From Macrotis lagotis (Eukaryota > Chordata > Mammalia > Peramelemorphia > Peramelidae): a DNA stretch of 64,000 bases. Under the pieces are notes generated by a model. The model saw only the letters and a list, made by a program, of their open reading frames with translations, searched no databases and was not told the DNA's origin. The position numbers were made by a program, and so were the translations under genes. The stretch is taken from positions 141,839,128-141,903,127 of the forward strand of contig NC_133663.1 in NCBI RefSeq assembly GCF_037893015.1. The letters run 5' to 3'. Below are positions 36,056 through 48,395 of the stretch, piece after piece; within the stretch, counting starts at the first letter, position 1, and each line of letters starts with the position of its first letter.

Positions 36056-37538
36056 GTACCTTCTTGATACTCTGATCTTTCACCTGGAAGATGGTCACCT
36101 CCCTGACAGCCAGTTTGGTTTCAGAAAGGGTCAGTCGATATGGTGTTTGCTGCCTGACGACTCCAGGAAAAAAGCCGGGAATGTAACAGAGGTCTCTATA
36201 CAATATTTGTAGATCTGACCAAGGTCTTTGATACTGTCAGTTGTAAGGATTTATGGAAAATTATGCCAAAATTAGGTTGCCCTGAGAATTTCATCAGGAT
36301 TGTACATCAATGCCATGCCAATATAGATGCCTGGATTCTGAATAGTGGATGATGCTCTTGAGATTTCTCAGTCATCAATGAAGTAAAACAAGGATGTGTC
36401 CTTGCTTCCATGCATTTTAGTATGATGTTAACAGCCACATTGTCAAATGCTTTCAATGAGGATGAACATGGCCTCAAAATCAGCTACTGCACTGATGGCA
36501 AATTCTTCAGGTAGAAAAGGCTACAAGTAAAGACCAAAATGGAGGAAGTACTGGTGTATGATCTTTAGTTTGCAGGTGATTGTATCCTCAATGCAACCTC
36601 TGAAGCTGAGATCCAACAAAGTATTGATCAATTCCTTGCTACTTATGCTAATTTTGGTTTAACAATTAACACCAAGAAAATGCAGGGGTTCCTTCAGCCA
36701 TCACCACACCACCCATAGGTGGAACCATCGATTACAGAAAATGGAGAAGTTTTGATTTTTGTGGGCAAGTGCACTTACCTTGCAAGTGTCTTTTCCTAGG
36801 AGGTACACATTGAGAATGAGGTTGAGACTCACATTGCCAAAGCTAGCTCAATTTTGGGAAAGGATGGTAAAGAAAGTATTAGACTGACTAACAAACTGAA
36901 GGTCCACAGAGCCATTGTGCTAACCTCATTACTATATGCCTGAGAAACCTGTATAGTCTACCAGAACCATGTCAGGAAACTGAATAACTTCCATTTAAAT
37001 TGTCTTAGGAAGATTCTGAAGATCACCTGGCAGGAGAAGATACTAGACACTGAGTTCCTTACTCAAGCTAAACTACCTAGTATTTCACCATTAATTCAGA
37101 GAGTGCATCTACAATAGACTAGACATGTTGTTAGCATGCCTGTTGTATACTTGTCAAAAAATTGTTTTATGGAGACTTCACACAGGGCAAGTCCTCACAA
37201 GGTGGTCAGAATTAGCCATGCCAAGACACCGTGAAGGTCTAATTTAATAACTTTAGAATTGATTGCACATCATGGGAGACACTGGGATAGGACTCCCCAG
37301 GTTGGCATGCCCTCATCAGTGAGGTTGCTGCACTCTATGAGGAAGGCAGAATTGAAGTAGTTCAAAGGAAATGTGACATCTGTAAATTTAGAGTATTCAC
37401 CCCAGGTGAATACTCACATGGACTATTGAAGCCCAACCTGTGGTACTGGTCTGATCAGTCACAGTAGGACACACTGTAATTTGTCTCAAACATATGATGT
37501 CATTTTGGTCTTCTTCAATAAGGAAGGATAAAAACCAG
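36056..37538 (+). mobile_element. RTE-clade LINE nested in the opposite-strand RTE
   Basis: 5'-truncated, starting in the reverse transcriptase fingers ('EDGHLPDSQFGFRKGQS'). It then has 'IFVDLTKVFDTVSCKDLWKI' (first catalytic motif), 'INEVKQGCVLASMHFSMML', a decayed FADD box near 36570 ('FAGDCILNATSEAEIQQS'), 'ANFGLTINTKKM', the connection domain and the 3' tail 'gatgtcattttggtcttctt' with 'aaaaaccag'. The 7-bp TSD CAAAATG is at 36049-36055 and 37539-37545. Removing the insert restores the host element in perfect register. A few stops show that it is dead. Confidence 0.92.
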
Positions 37539-37545
37539 CAAAATG

Positions 37546-38870
37546 TTTTTGTAGACTTTCAGTATGGTGGGAAGTCTAATACCTCTTCTCTCTCACATTT
37601 TCCTTCAGAATCTCCCACACACTGAGCTAGCTCTGGCACTATGTGCGTCAACTTTATTATATAAATATGTACATCCCTGGAAAGTACACTGCCAAGGTAA
37701 GTGTTTAAAACTTCTCCATTTGCTGTAACCAATAGTTCCAGTACATATAGCACTGGCTCTTGGAAGATCTATGTTTTCCTGATGTTGTTAGGTCAAAATT
37801 GGCACAAGCAGTAGAGGATATATCCATGCTTTGTTGCATCTTACTTTTAGATGCTGCATTGAGTACAGAATCATCTGCAGATAGAGATTCATGCACTGAT
37901 ATTCTCTGCACTTTGGTCTTGGTTTGTAGCCTGTTCCAGTTGAAGAATTTATCTTAGTGTGGTAACTGAAGTTACCAACATGTTTATTTTCATTGAAGTT
38001 GTTTGGCAATATAGCTGAAAATATCATGCTTAAAAGCAAGGGAGCAATCACACAACCTTACTTAATTGCATTGGTGACTCAGGGAAGCATGTGATATGAA
38101 GTTGACCTACAATGCTGATGAATTTCTCTGATCAACCAAATTTTAATATAATTATATAAACACTCATATAATTATATAAACATTCATAACTAACATTTTC
38201 AAAGACCTTGTTCAGATCTACAAATTTATACAGGCCTCTGTTCTATTTCTGGCACTTTTTCTGGAGTTATCAGGCAGCAAACACTATATTGTCTGTTTCC
38301 TTGAACCTTTCTGAAACCACACAGGGTCTAAGATTTCTTCACTTCCCAGGTAAAGGATCAACCTATTAAGGAACCAAAAATCTTGCCCACAATGACTGAG
38401 AAATATTCCTTGAATGTCAGAGGGCAATCTATTTTCTTTACTTTTGTTGAGATGGATAATAGAGGCAATTTGAATTCCTGAGGTATAATAATCCATAAAA
38501 TTTCAGTCAGCTTTGGTATGAGCAATGAGCCTTCTACCTTGTAAATCTCAGCTGGAATAGAACTAACACCAGGTGCTTTGCCACATGGAAGGAGCCTAAT
38601 GGCATTTGAAACCTCTTTGTCAATTGGAAGTTCAGGTAGGGAGGGATTGACTTCAACCTGAGGTAAGTGGCCATTGCTTCAGCATTGAATGATGATGGTC
38701 AATTGAGAATACTATGGAAGTGTTCAGTCCATCTCTCTAGGATCATGTCCTTAACACTATGCAATGTGACTCCATCAACATTTAGTAGCTGAGAGGTACC
38801 ATAGGGTACTGAACCATAAAATCGCCTTTAGGGCATTATAAAAGTTTGGTACTTAGATTTGGGTAATAAA
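37546..38870 (-). mobile_element. RTE-clade LINE (host copy), reverse transcriptase part
   Basis: Minus-strand frames give RTE reverse transcriptase from the fingers (about 38800) to the connection domain: 'DSVLNAASKSKMQQSMD' (palm, about 37850), 'ACANFDLTTSGK' and 'YLGSVLSRDVHI' (about 37690). It is 5'-truncated at about 38870. A small internal duplication lies at 38141-38180 ('cactcatataattatataaa' and a second copy). It is interrupted by the nested element at a 'LKVY|K' point. Confidence 0.88.
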
Positions 38871-38892
38871 AGCAAGCAAAATGATTACTTAT

Positions 38893-39152
38893 GGCTGTTG
38901 TTCAGTTGTTTCAGTTGTGTCTGACTCTTCATGACCAAATTTGTGGTTTTCTTTGAAAAAAAAACAGGAGTGGTTTATCATTTTTTTCTCTGGTCTACTT
39001 TATAGCTGAGGAACTGAGGCAAACAGGATTTAATGACTATCCCAGGGTCACATAGCTAGTATTGTTTGGGATCGAATTTCAGCTCAGGAAAATGAGTCTT
39101 CCTGATTCCAGACCTGGCACTCTATTCACTGAATGACCTAACTGCCTATATT
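38893..39152 (-). mobile_element. CORE-SINE, Mar1-like, reversed
   Basis: Read on the plus strand: 'gttgttcagttgtttcagtt', 'gtgtctgactcttcatgacc', 'tttgtggttttctttg', 'gtttatcatttttttctctg', 'gaggaactgaggcaaacagg', 'cagggtcacatagctag', then the tRNA head reversed ('gcactctattcactgaatga'). Close to full length. Confidence 0.85.
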
Positions 39153-39444
39153 TGTGGCTGAAAGGTAGAGATAAGCATAAACTAATTAAATGCTGTGTGG
39201 AAACAAATGCAAATTCAGATTGGCAAATTATCTTGGAAAACATTTGACTAGGCCATATTAACCTAATAGTTGTATAAGACTAAAGTTACATTAACTCCAT
39301 TCCCCATTCCAGCAAAAGTACCCTACTCCTCTTTAAAGAAGGAAGAGGAAAAGTTGAATTCATCTATTCTGAATAAGCCAGTTTTACTAAAATTTAGAGT
39401 TTATAAATGAATTACAGGGAATAAGAATGGAAAAGTCAATTACA
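39153..39444. other. Unassigned DNA
   Basis: Nothing recognised. Confidence 0.3.
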
Positions 39445-39612
39445 ATCAAATAGTGGAGAGTTTTAAGAGGTATATTGAGGGATTTGCATTTTAGTCTAAT
39501 TGCATGCAATAGGAAACCAGCTAAGATTTTTGAGTAGGAGCTTGGTATAATTAAAGTTATGTCCTAGAAAGGTTACTTTGACAGCTGCGAGAGCATAGAC
39601 TGGGGATAAAAG
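39445..39612 (+). mobile_element. Ancient mammal-wide repeat relic, family uncertain
   Basis: 'gggatttgcattttagtcta', 'gcaataggaaaccagctaag', 'atttttgagtaggagcttgg', 'aaggttactttgacagctgc' follow in the order of a widespread ancient repeat ('...ataggaagccatt...', '...gatcactctggcagctg...'). Probably the same family as 24205-24365. Confidence 0.5.
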
Positions 39613-39750
39613 TTATGAAACCATTCCCTCATTTTGCAGATGAGGAATCTAAGACTCAGATGGGTTAACTTACTTTTCTAACTATGTAGTAGAGGGAGAA
39701 TCCAAACATATATCTTAAGAATGCAATTTCATAACCTTTGTCACTTCAAT
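39613..39750 (-). mobile_element. MIR
   Basis: 'ccctcattttgcagatgagg', 'aatctaagactcagatggg' and the decayed CORE 'cttttctaactatgtagtag' are the reversed MIR order. Confidence 0.7.
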
Positions 39751-40429
39751 GCTTAGTCTTTGAGTGAAGTGCAAAATAAAAGGCCTTTGGAGCAATCAGA
39801 GAAAGGAAATGCTAAAGCATAAAGTTACCATTTAAACAAAAGAAGTATTGTCTTATATACTGCCCAATATAATATGATTAAGCACCATTTTTATGTTCTC
39901 CTTTTAAGAACAAATAATTACTCAGTTCTCTTATACTGTTTTTCTGACCCTAATAAATTAATGTAACTAGTCCTTTAGATTTATAGAAGTCTGCTGGTTC
40001 TATTTTGTAAAATGATATAGATAATCATTTATAAAGCTGAATAATAGTATCACAAATAACAAATATTGCTCTTACAATTGTGCATAGTTGGAATTATGAA
40101 CTATGGAACAAACACAGTAAGAATAAGCAGCTGCTATAGTGCTATAGCAATAACCATGCTTTAGTTAGTGAACTTCTATTGGGCAAATAAGATCAGAGTA
40201 CAAGGTTATTTATAACCTGAAGAATGTTTTAGGTGGTATTTCTGCCTTATAAAGAATAATCCTTTGTTTATATCTTAACTCAGAGAGTGTTGAGCACTCA
40301 GAAAATAAAAAGCTCATAATTCTAAAAAAGGAATATTTTGAATTCCAATGATTCCTTTAGATAAGAGTTTGTACATTGAAAGAATCTAGACTAGAATGGA
40401 GGTTAGAACTTACTTAGACACAGGATCAA
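39751..40429. other. Unassigned DNA
   Basis: No supported feature. Confidence 0.35.
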
Positions 40430-40600
40430 AGATCATAGAGTTAAAGCAATCTATTATCCTCAGGGATCTTTAAGTAGAACCACCTTCTTTTACAAATAAA
40501 AAATACAAGCTTAGAAGGAAATGATTTGATCAAATAAAGACAGGTGGAAGATACATACCTCAAACATGCAACTCTCATAGACATATTTAAAATTCAGAGA
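40430..40600 (-). mobile_element. MIR/Ther-type CORE-SINE relic, reversed
   Basis: Begins 'atcaaagatcatagagttaa', then 'ctttaagtagaaccaccttc', 'ttttacaaataaaaaataca', 'gcttagaaggaaatgatttg'. This is the reversed order of a therian CORE-SINE whose 3' end repeats 'atgatcctatgat'. Confidence 0.5.
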
Positions 40601-41799
40601 ATTGCCTTCTGATCTGGATTTCTCCTATTCTGTAATTTATTTGTTTAAATCAACAAAGCAAATAAGAAACATAAGCCAAAAAGATCAATCAAATAAGGAA
40701 AAATAAATAGTGTTTAAAAACTCTCCCCTAAACACAACCCCTTCCCTGAGTATCTCTATATACTATGTAATACAGATAGGCATATATATAAATTTATATA
40801 TACAAATGAAGTTTGAGGCCAGGTCATGAAAGAGCTGCCTCCATAGCCACTGTCTTATTCTGTCCTGCTTCTCATTTTCTTCCCTTTCCTGTACTCCCAC
40901 CTTTCCAGCAAGCCATTCTTAAAGAGAACTGGAAAATTTGTAGAACTTAAGGAGATTTTTCCATATTAGAGAATATGGAAATAGTTAAGTAAAATTTCTC
41001 TTCATTTCTCTATGATGCCTGCTCCCATTACATGCCAATCTCAGTACCAATTTCACAGTTTATTACTGGGAATTACTTACCTCTATGCTCTGTGTTCTTT
41101 TCAACCAGGTCTCCAGACTATCCCACTTTCTGGCTTCTTTTAATTTCCTTTGGCCCAGAGCTTTATTTATTGACTTCATTTCTCATTTATTTTGTATTGG
41201 GTATTTAGAATGTAATTCTACGTCATGTAATGTGGATTAGAGTGCTATTTCATGTTTTTAGTTAACTATCATAACCACCCTTATCTTGGCTCCTCATTAG
41301 TCATTCTGTAGCAAGGCAAGGGTAATTATATGGTCAGCCAACCTGCACCAGCCTAGCCCCACTTCGGGCCCAACCTAGAAAGAAGATGGAGGACAAAATT
41401 CAAATAATCAGATTTGACCATGGACAAATATGATTCCCAACAAACCAACAATTACATGTAGGCAGAAAACTTCTGGGGAAGAAACATGTTCATTGTCCCT
41501 GGGAGATGTCACAAAGAAAGACATTCTGCATGTAATCCACACCTCTGAAAGGTGGGCACACAGATTAAGAATACAGAGGATGATTTCTAGAATGACTTGA
41601 AGCTCAGGTTGCTGATAGAAGTCATTTCAGGAGCCCTTTGTATAAAGTGGTTAGAGTTTGAGGTGGAGTGTCCAGGGATAACTAACACTGACAGTGTGAG
41701 GGATTTCTGATGATTTTTCAGGGCTATTTATCCCTTTGGTGTTTATCTAGGGCCCCAAGAATCTCCAGCATGTGCATTGACCACATAACAGTAAAACTA
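40601..41799. other. Unassigned DNA
   Basis: No gene. 41300-41790 is less AT-rich than average, with no family I can name. Confidence 0.35.
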
Positions 41800-42182
41800 T
41801 CTTGATATGATGGGCTACACTAGGTTAATGATAAACAATGGGCTTCAAACCCATGATTGGATTTGAGGATATCTACTTAAAGTATATGAAGACTTCCCCC
41901 TGAATAATGGACAGGTGAGAACAACTTGTTCCAAGGGCCATGAGAGTAGATAAAGCAGGCACTTTAGTTTGCAGTCACCAGGGTCACATGCACTGCTTCC
42001 AGGTGATTGTCAATCCTCCTGATTTGTTTTTGTCACTGGACTTCACTGACTCTGGAAGAGAAAGTGAGACTGCTAATTTTGTATAACTCTGTTTCTTTTA
42101 AATTCGATTTGTACACAAGTCAGGACATCACTATTTGATATCATTGATCCTCTTTGAAAATGAATGATAGATAGCAACATGT
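41800..42182 (+). mobile_element. RTE-tailed SINE with an atypical 5' part
   Basis: The 3' two-thirds ('gtcaccagggtcacatgcac', 'ggacttcactgactctggaa', 'gagaaagtgagactgctaat', 'gatcctctttgaaaatgaat') matches the SINE at 49440-49650, including the RTE-like tail. The 5' part (41800-41945) is not the tRNA head seen elsewhere. It is either a variant or an unrelated sequence next to a truncated SINE. The minus-strand frame at 42131-42361 begins in it by chance. Confidence 0.6.
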
Positions 42183-42434
42183 ATAGGAGGGTTTGGGATC
42201 TTTTTTTCTAAAACTAATGACAAAGACAATTCCCCAATCCTAATAAACAAAAAGGATGACAGTGAAAGAAGGTTGGAAAATAAAAATATATGAAAACAAG
42301 GAAGCAAGCATAAAGCATAAGGAAAATAAATTCTTCTTAGTCTAGAAATCTTGATGAACAAATGTTATCTGGAAAGTAGAATGCATGGATTAATCTTCAT
42401 TTTTAATTTTGTTTCACCTCAAAATCCAAGGTTA

Positions 42435-42583
42435 GGAGCAGTTAGGTGAAACAGTGGATAGAGCACTGGCACTGGAGTCAGGAGGGCCAGAATTCAAATC
42501 CGGCTTCAGACACTTAATATTTATTTAAAGCTATGTAACCTTGGGCAAATCACTTAACACCATTGCCTTGAATAAGTCAAAAA
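42435..42583 (+). mobile_element. Marsupial tRNA-headed SINE (A-tailed)
   Basis: 'ggagcagttaggtgaaacag', B box 'gaattcaaatccggcttc', core 'gctatgtaaccttgggca', A tail. It is flanked by a 14-bp TSD with one mismatch: AAAATCCAAGGTTA (42421-42434) and AAAATCCAAGGCTA (42584-42597). Confidence 0.95.
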
Positions 42584-42597
42584 AAAATCCAAGGCTA

Positions 42598-43259
42598 AAA
42601 GTGTGTAATCCTATAGATGAACAGCTGTATGTTGATTTTGTGTGTATGTTATATGTCATGAAAATTAGCAAGGAAATAGATTTAGAAAGAAATTTATGAA
42701 GTTGTTTGAGGAAGAAAGCTGGAAGAAGGCATCATCCTCAAATCTCTGTACACATTACATTTTATTGCATTTTGGAGAAGTGTACCAATAAAAATGTTGT
42801 ATAGCAGTTAAGCTATTTTATAGAGAGTTCAGTATCAAGGATCAGTCTATTTGATGTATATCAGTAAGCAAAAGCATAAGCATTCAAATCAAGGTGAAAT
42901 GATATGTTAGCATATGCATTCAAATTTGGAAAAGGCAAAACACAAGCATTTTGTGAACTCCATCCCTGAGTGGAATTCAAGCATTCCATGCAGCCATCTT
43001 ATTTTCTCATGGGCATTCCTGAGATCAATCAATTTCTAGCCACATCAAACTACATTCAAATAATGTTAATAAATAAGTTTTTTAAAGTCATGCAATAAAA
43101 TATTTAAGAATATGTTTGAATAAATACATGTATGTATTTATGCATATATGCACATAAATTTTCCCTATAGAGTATATTTGCATTATATAAACATATATAT
43201 ATATGTACACACTCTCTCAGCAAATGTTTGTCTTTAAGGAAGCACATGGTATTTATATT
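42598..43259. other. Unassigned DNA
   Basis: No supported feature; TA-rich at 43180-43204. Confidence 0.35.
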
Positions 43260-43274
43260 AAAACTGCAGTGCTA

Positions 43275-43425
43275 GGAGCAACTAGGTGGTGAAGTGGATA
43301 GAGCAACAGCCCTGGAGTCTGGAGTACCTGAGTGCAAATCTGACCTCAGACCCTTAATAATTACCTAGCTGTGTGTCCTTGGGCAAGCCACTTAACCCCA
43401 TTGCCTTGCAAAAAAAACTAAATAA
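43275..43425 (+). mobile_element. Marsupial tRNA-headed SINE (A-tailed)
   Basis: 'ggagcaactaggtggtgaag', 'gagtgcaaatctgacctcag', 'tgtgtccttgggcaagccac', A tail with 'actaaat'. A perfect 15-bp TSD, AAAACTGCAGTGCTA, lies at 43260-43274 and 43426-43440. Confidence 0.97.
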
Positions 43426-43499
43426 AAAACTGCAGTGCTATCATAAAATCATAGGCTTCTTAGTATGGTATGCATATTCTGAAGAGGATCGAAAAATGT

Positions 43500-43645
43500 G
43501 TACATGTTTGTGTTTGACAGAGACAGACAGACACACAGATATAGACATAGAGACAAAGAAAGATATGAAGAGAGACTGACAGAGATAGAGGAAAGAAGAG
43601 AAAAAGAGAGACAGAAATGGAGAGAAGAGGAAAAAGAAAAAGAAG
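43500..43645. repeat. Purine-rich (GA/GACA) tract
   Basis: Long G/A-rich run with GACA and GAGA units. It produces false minus-strand Ser/Leu frames at 43449-43691. Confidence 0.85.
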
Positions 43646-45165
43646 CTTGATGAAGGTAGTAGATATGTGTGTCACTTGGGGATTGTAGCACAGCTGTTAA
43701 TCTATATAGGCTTAAACTTTTTTAACCTTGAATTTAAAGTGAAACAAAATGAATAATGAAGAATAGCTCATACATTCTGGTTTCTAGATAGCAAATGCCT
43801 GGCATGGTTTCTCCACTAAGAACAATTTGTTTCCCCTTCCTTTTATATTTGTTCACTTGTTTACATTTATTTTTAGTTTCCTACCTTTTTTTCATTGTCA
43901 CTCTTTTGATAATTTGTTGGGGAAAATTTTGACCCTTGCCTTTTTCATTTAGGAACCCCCCCAAAAAAAGACCAAAGTTCCCACTCTATAAAAGCCATTC
44001 TGTCTTAGCAAAGGAAAATGTCTAAAACAGCAGTTTGTCCATGTTTGGAAACTATTAAGAAAAAATATGTGATGATAAAGAGTCTGTTTAGGGATTTTTT
44101 TATTATTTATGTTTTGCTTTCTATGTGTTTTCTAGTGACTTGAATTTATTGGCAATTTGAAAGCAATATTAAATGTATAATAAATTTATATAGCCTAATT
44201 CTCCTTAATTGATTTAAATTTTCGAGCAAGCCCTAAAGGCATATATGCATCAGAAACTGCTGAGAATTTCAGTTCTCCCCCCCCGCCACAATTTCAATAA
44301 TTCCTTCTCAGTCACTAAAGAAAAAAAACTGAGGAATAATTAAAGTGATGAGTCAGCTACTAGACCAGTAGGAAGAGTTCCAAGTAGGTGGAAATGTAGG
44401 AAAATCCTCAGACTTTGATTAAAATTTGTGATAATTTACATGAATATAAGATCATATCAAGGACTTTGTGTAACTGGGGAGTTGAAGGGAGGGATCACAT
44501 AGAAACCTAGTGATAAGAATTAGAATCACAATAATTCTGCTCCTGGGTGAGTCTAGCCTAGAAAAAGAGAAAACACAGCTGTAACCTGTAATGTTTCTGT
44601 ATACAGACCAGGATAAACAGCTACTAAGTTACCCTGAGAGAACAAGGTTTCATCTGACTCTCTAGAGGAGACTGCAAAATTTGAAAACAATGAGCATATT
44701 TAAAAAGCTCATCATCTAAAGGTAGCAGAGTTCAGCTTAACTGTGGATAGTAAGTGCCAAAACATGCAATGGAGTAAGAGACAGAAACCAGCAGACAAGA
44801 TAATACAAAGGATTACCTCAGATTGTCTACTGCTAGAGGACTCTAGTATAAAAGTGTTCCTTTGTTTAATGCTTTGAATTTTTCTGAGGAATACTTATTT
44901 TGAAATCTTGGGAGATTCGATGTACATCAACTTATAGCAGGTCAGAGTACTACTGGCCATAATTCCCATTAATATTCCAAGAGTATTCTAGAGGTGTGAA
45001 AAAGGTCATTGCCATTATATTGGCTAAAATACAATTACAATATATTCTTCTCAATATTGAGTAGCAGTGATAATGATCTCAGTTTTATAGGATCATTTAA
45101 CCAATTATCTAATTGTAGCCATCTCTAGAACAAGGGAAGAGAGGCAAACTAAAGCAAAAAAAAAG

Positions 45166-45166
<1 letters not shown>
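43646..45166. other. Unassigned DNA
   Basis: About 1.5 kb without a recognised repeat or gene. Confidence 0.4.
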
Positions 45167-45219
<53 letters not shown>

Positions 45220-45230
45220 CATATATAAAA
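45167..45230. repeat. (TA)n microsatellite
   Basis: A nearly pure TA run at 45170-45213 with CA interruptions after it. Confidence 0.95.
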
Positions 45231-47007
45231 GAAGTAGCAATTTGGACATAATTGATTTGCTTATGTTTCATTGTTTCATGTTCAATTATCTTTTTAAAGT
45301 TATTCTATGAGAACAAAAAAAGAGATATGCCAAGGATCAAAGTGAAAAAATTCCTCCACTTAAACAGGGGCTCACTATTTCTTCAACATTTCAGTTGATT
45401 AGAAGAATAGACAAACTTGAAAGCAATTACTATTGAACATTTTCCCTATCAAATTTATTTCCAAATCTGTCAACTGATAATAGATAAGTCAGTGTGTATG
45501 GCTAACAGTATGTCAGATGCTGGATGGATTTGGCTTGGGTTACTAAGATAGTACCTTAGGACTGCTGTGGTTCCTCACTTGGTTCAACTGAAGCAGCCAC
45601 GATAGTTTGTTATCACTGAACATTTCTTGGCTTCTATATCCTTTTGAAGTTCACAAAATTGCAGTTTGGTCTGTTTTATCTAAGCACTCATTCAGCTAAG
45701 AGCTTTAAAGAATAAACACAAATTAGCACAGAAACAGAGGCACTATGTGTTCATGGTCATCCATGAGCCCAAGTGTTTAGTATGGCATAGCTAGAGTTTC
45801 AATCCCTTTACCCCCAAAGACTTATTGTACCTAGCTTGATAATAGTGAAGAAATCATTCTAACTTCAGCATTGTGACTTTTCTATGTACTTTCTTTCTTT
45901 TTCTACGTACTTTCAAATCTGTCTTTGTCTTTCTTGAACATTGATTCCTTGAACCAGAAAGTGAACAGGAAAAAAAAATTAGAGAATAACCCATTGTATA
46001 CTGAATTAGGTACAAAGCTCCTACATTAGATGATCACCATTTCCTTTTAAAAAATAGTCTAATTAATCCTCCTAACATGTAGCTGAGGTGGAGGTAATCT
46101 GAGCCAGATCTGAGAATTGAATCCCTCAGTCCATTTTATGATATGATTATAATGTATCTTGACATTTGCTTTCTTTTATTTTGTTTCTCATTATTTCTGT
46201 CTTGAGATATACATATATATGGGTTTCTATAGACCATTGTACTAAAGGATATGTGTACAATATAAACATGACTTCAAGATAATTTGAAAAGGAATAAAAA
46301 TTAATAATCAGGGTATTTAAAGATATGTGTGTGAATGTGTATAGTTAGTATACCTTTAACAATTTTACAGAGGTAAGAAGAAAGACAATCCTCAACATGA
46401 GCATGAAGTTGAAAAAGGAACTATATAAGTCTAATATCTTAAGATCAAAGGAATTATAGGCAGATAGATCCATTATTTCAGTTATCTAAGAAATACTAAA
46501 AATGACTAAAAGAAGCTCTTCCAACATTTTTCAGATCCTCTATAAGGGATTTATTGAGGGACATGAATAATTACAAAACTCAATAAGTAGAATTAATTGA
46601 TCTATTTGAGGAGAGAGGAATATCACCTTATGTCCAGTGCAGATATATGCTATTGGTATCAGTTTAATAAATCAGATACCTTGGACATAAGTATTACTAT
46701 TTTAAAAATAGACTTATTTCCCCAAACCATCAAAGAAAAAATAATGACTAATATGAATTTATCAGCAAAATACTTTTTGGCTTGAGATTGCAAATTGCTT
46801 ACTCATATCTCAAGGGATAGTAAGTAAGGATGGCATTAAAACCAGATATTTGGATTATTGTTGCTTCTACTCATATATTTGTTCCATATAGGTGGAATAG
46901 GTGGCCACACTTATGATGAGATTTCAGGGGTACATGAAAGATCTATATGTTCACAAATATGTCAACAACTGTCTAACTAGTGCCTGAAATTACACATCTG
47001 AGAAATA
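45231..47007. other. Unassigned DNA
   Basis: About 1.8 kb with no element I recognise. The 46597-46785 frame has no family features. Confidence 0.4.
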
Positions 47008-47021
47008 ATTCATTTATTTTT

Positions 47022-47172
47022 TTTTTTAGGTTTTTGCAAGACAAATGGGCTTAAATGGCTTGCACAAGGCCACACAGCTAAGTAATTACTAAATGTCTGA
47101 GGCCATATTTGAACACAGGTACTCCTAACACCAGGGCTGGTGCTCCATTCACTGTGCTACCTAGCCACCCCC
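47022..47172 (-). mobile_element. Marsupial tRNA-headed SINE (A-tailed)
   Basis: Reverse copy with T run (A tail), 'aaggccacacagctaagtaa', B-box region 'atttgaacacaggtact' and head 'gtgctacctagccacccc'. A perfect 14-bp TSD, ATTCATTTATTTTT, lies at 47008-47021 and 47173-47186. Confidence 0.95.
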
Positions 47173-47186
47173 ATTCATTTATTTTT

Positions 47187-47559
47187 AAGAATTTTGGCCC
47201 TTCATCATTTTCTGAATAAATCTATACTTTTTGGAAACAATGGCATTTATTTCTCCTTTTCCAGTACCATGTATAGTGCTTTTTGAATATATTACAACTT
47301 TGGATAATTTGATGGATCTGTGATGTGGATACCCTTCCCACTTCATTTGATTCTTGTTCATGTTTTCCTGAATATGCCATAGGGCATTCACCTAAAACTC
47401 TAAAGGCTTTTCTCTAGTTCGTTGTTTAAATGAAAATTTGGCATACTGCTTATATATTAGCCATCTATTATTTTCATTATATAATTGGCATATTCTTTTT
47501 CTCATATAATAATATGGCTATCATTCATACAGTGCATTAAAAATCAAATGTCTCAACAA
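47187..47559. other. Unassigned DNA
   Basis: Nothing supported. The minus-strand frame 47185-47391 is unrecognised. Confidence 0.35.
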
Positions 47560-47690
47560 GTTGACTAAGTAAGTACAATTATTATCACCATTTTATAGAG
47601 GAAGAAACTGAAGCTGGGAGAGATTAAGTCACTTGCTAAGGACAATAACTGAAGCCGGATTTATCAGATCTTTGTGAAACCAAATCTACC
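47560..47690 (-). mobile_element. MIR
   Basis: 'attatcaccattttatagag', 'gaagaaactgaagctgggag', 'agattaagtcacttgctaag' form the reversed MIR core. Confidence 0.75.
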
Positions 47691-47914
47691 ATTTTATACC
47701 TATGACACATGTAATATCTCTTTCTCTGCTTCTGCACAATTCTTTAATTTTTTGCTAACATTTTATTTCATGTAGAAATCACTTCATATTTAAAATCTCC
47801 ATATTATATAATAATTGTTCATTACAAAAATAGTTTACAAATAAAATAATTTGTCATCTTGAGTAACTCAAGGTAAATGAAATGGTGCTGTCATAAAAGT
47901 CATCATTCCTTTTT
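47691..47914. other. Unassigned DNA
   Basis: Nothing recognised. Confidence 0.3.
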
Positions 47915-48395
47915 TTAATTGATATTTTTTTTCCAAATATATGCTATGAAAAGTTTTTTTCAACAATCATCCATATGCATATGCATATTTTTAAGTTACA
48001 AAATTTCCTTCCACCCTCCATTCTACCCCCTTTTCCTCAGTGGCAAACAGTCAGGTTAACATTGTACATACACATTTTTGATAAACATGTTAACAGATTA
48101 GTTATTTTTGGTATGAGGAATTAAAATTACAGGAAAGAGACACATACACAATTTTTATGAAGTGTTCAAAGACACACATAATATTTATAAAGTGTTCATC
48201 AGATTCTAAAGGGATTTTTGTTTTTATTTTTGTTTTGTTTTGTTTTTCTTCCTCTTGTTAGGGATAGCATGTCCATAACTGGTCTAATACAGTTGTCCTA
48301 GCTCTCTGAATTGCTGAGAGGAGCTGCTTCCATCAAGGTTGATCATCTCACAATGCTGCTTTTAATGTGTACATTGTTATCTTGGCATAATTCTT
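47915..48395 (-). mobile_element. L1 LINE 3' UTR, reversed
   Basis: Same block order as 6360-6840 and 9898-10340: 'ttccaaatatatgctatgaa', 'accctccattctaccccctt', 'gtgttcatcagattctaaag', oligo-T/G, 'gatcatctcacaatgctgct'. 5'-truncated near the end of ORF2. Confidence 0.85.
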
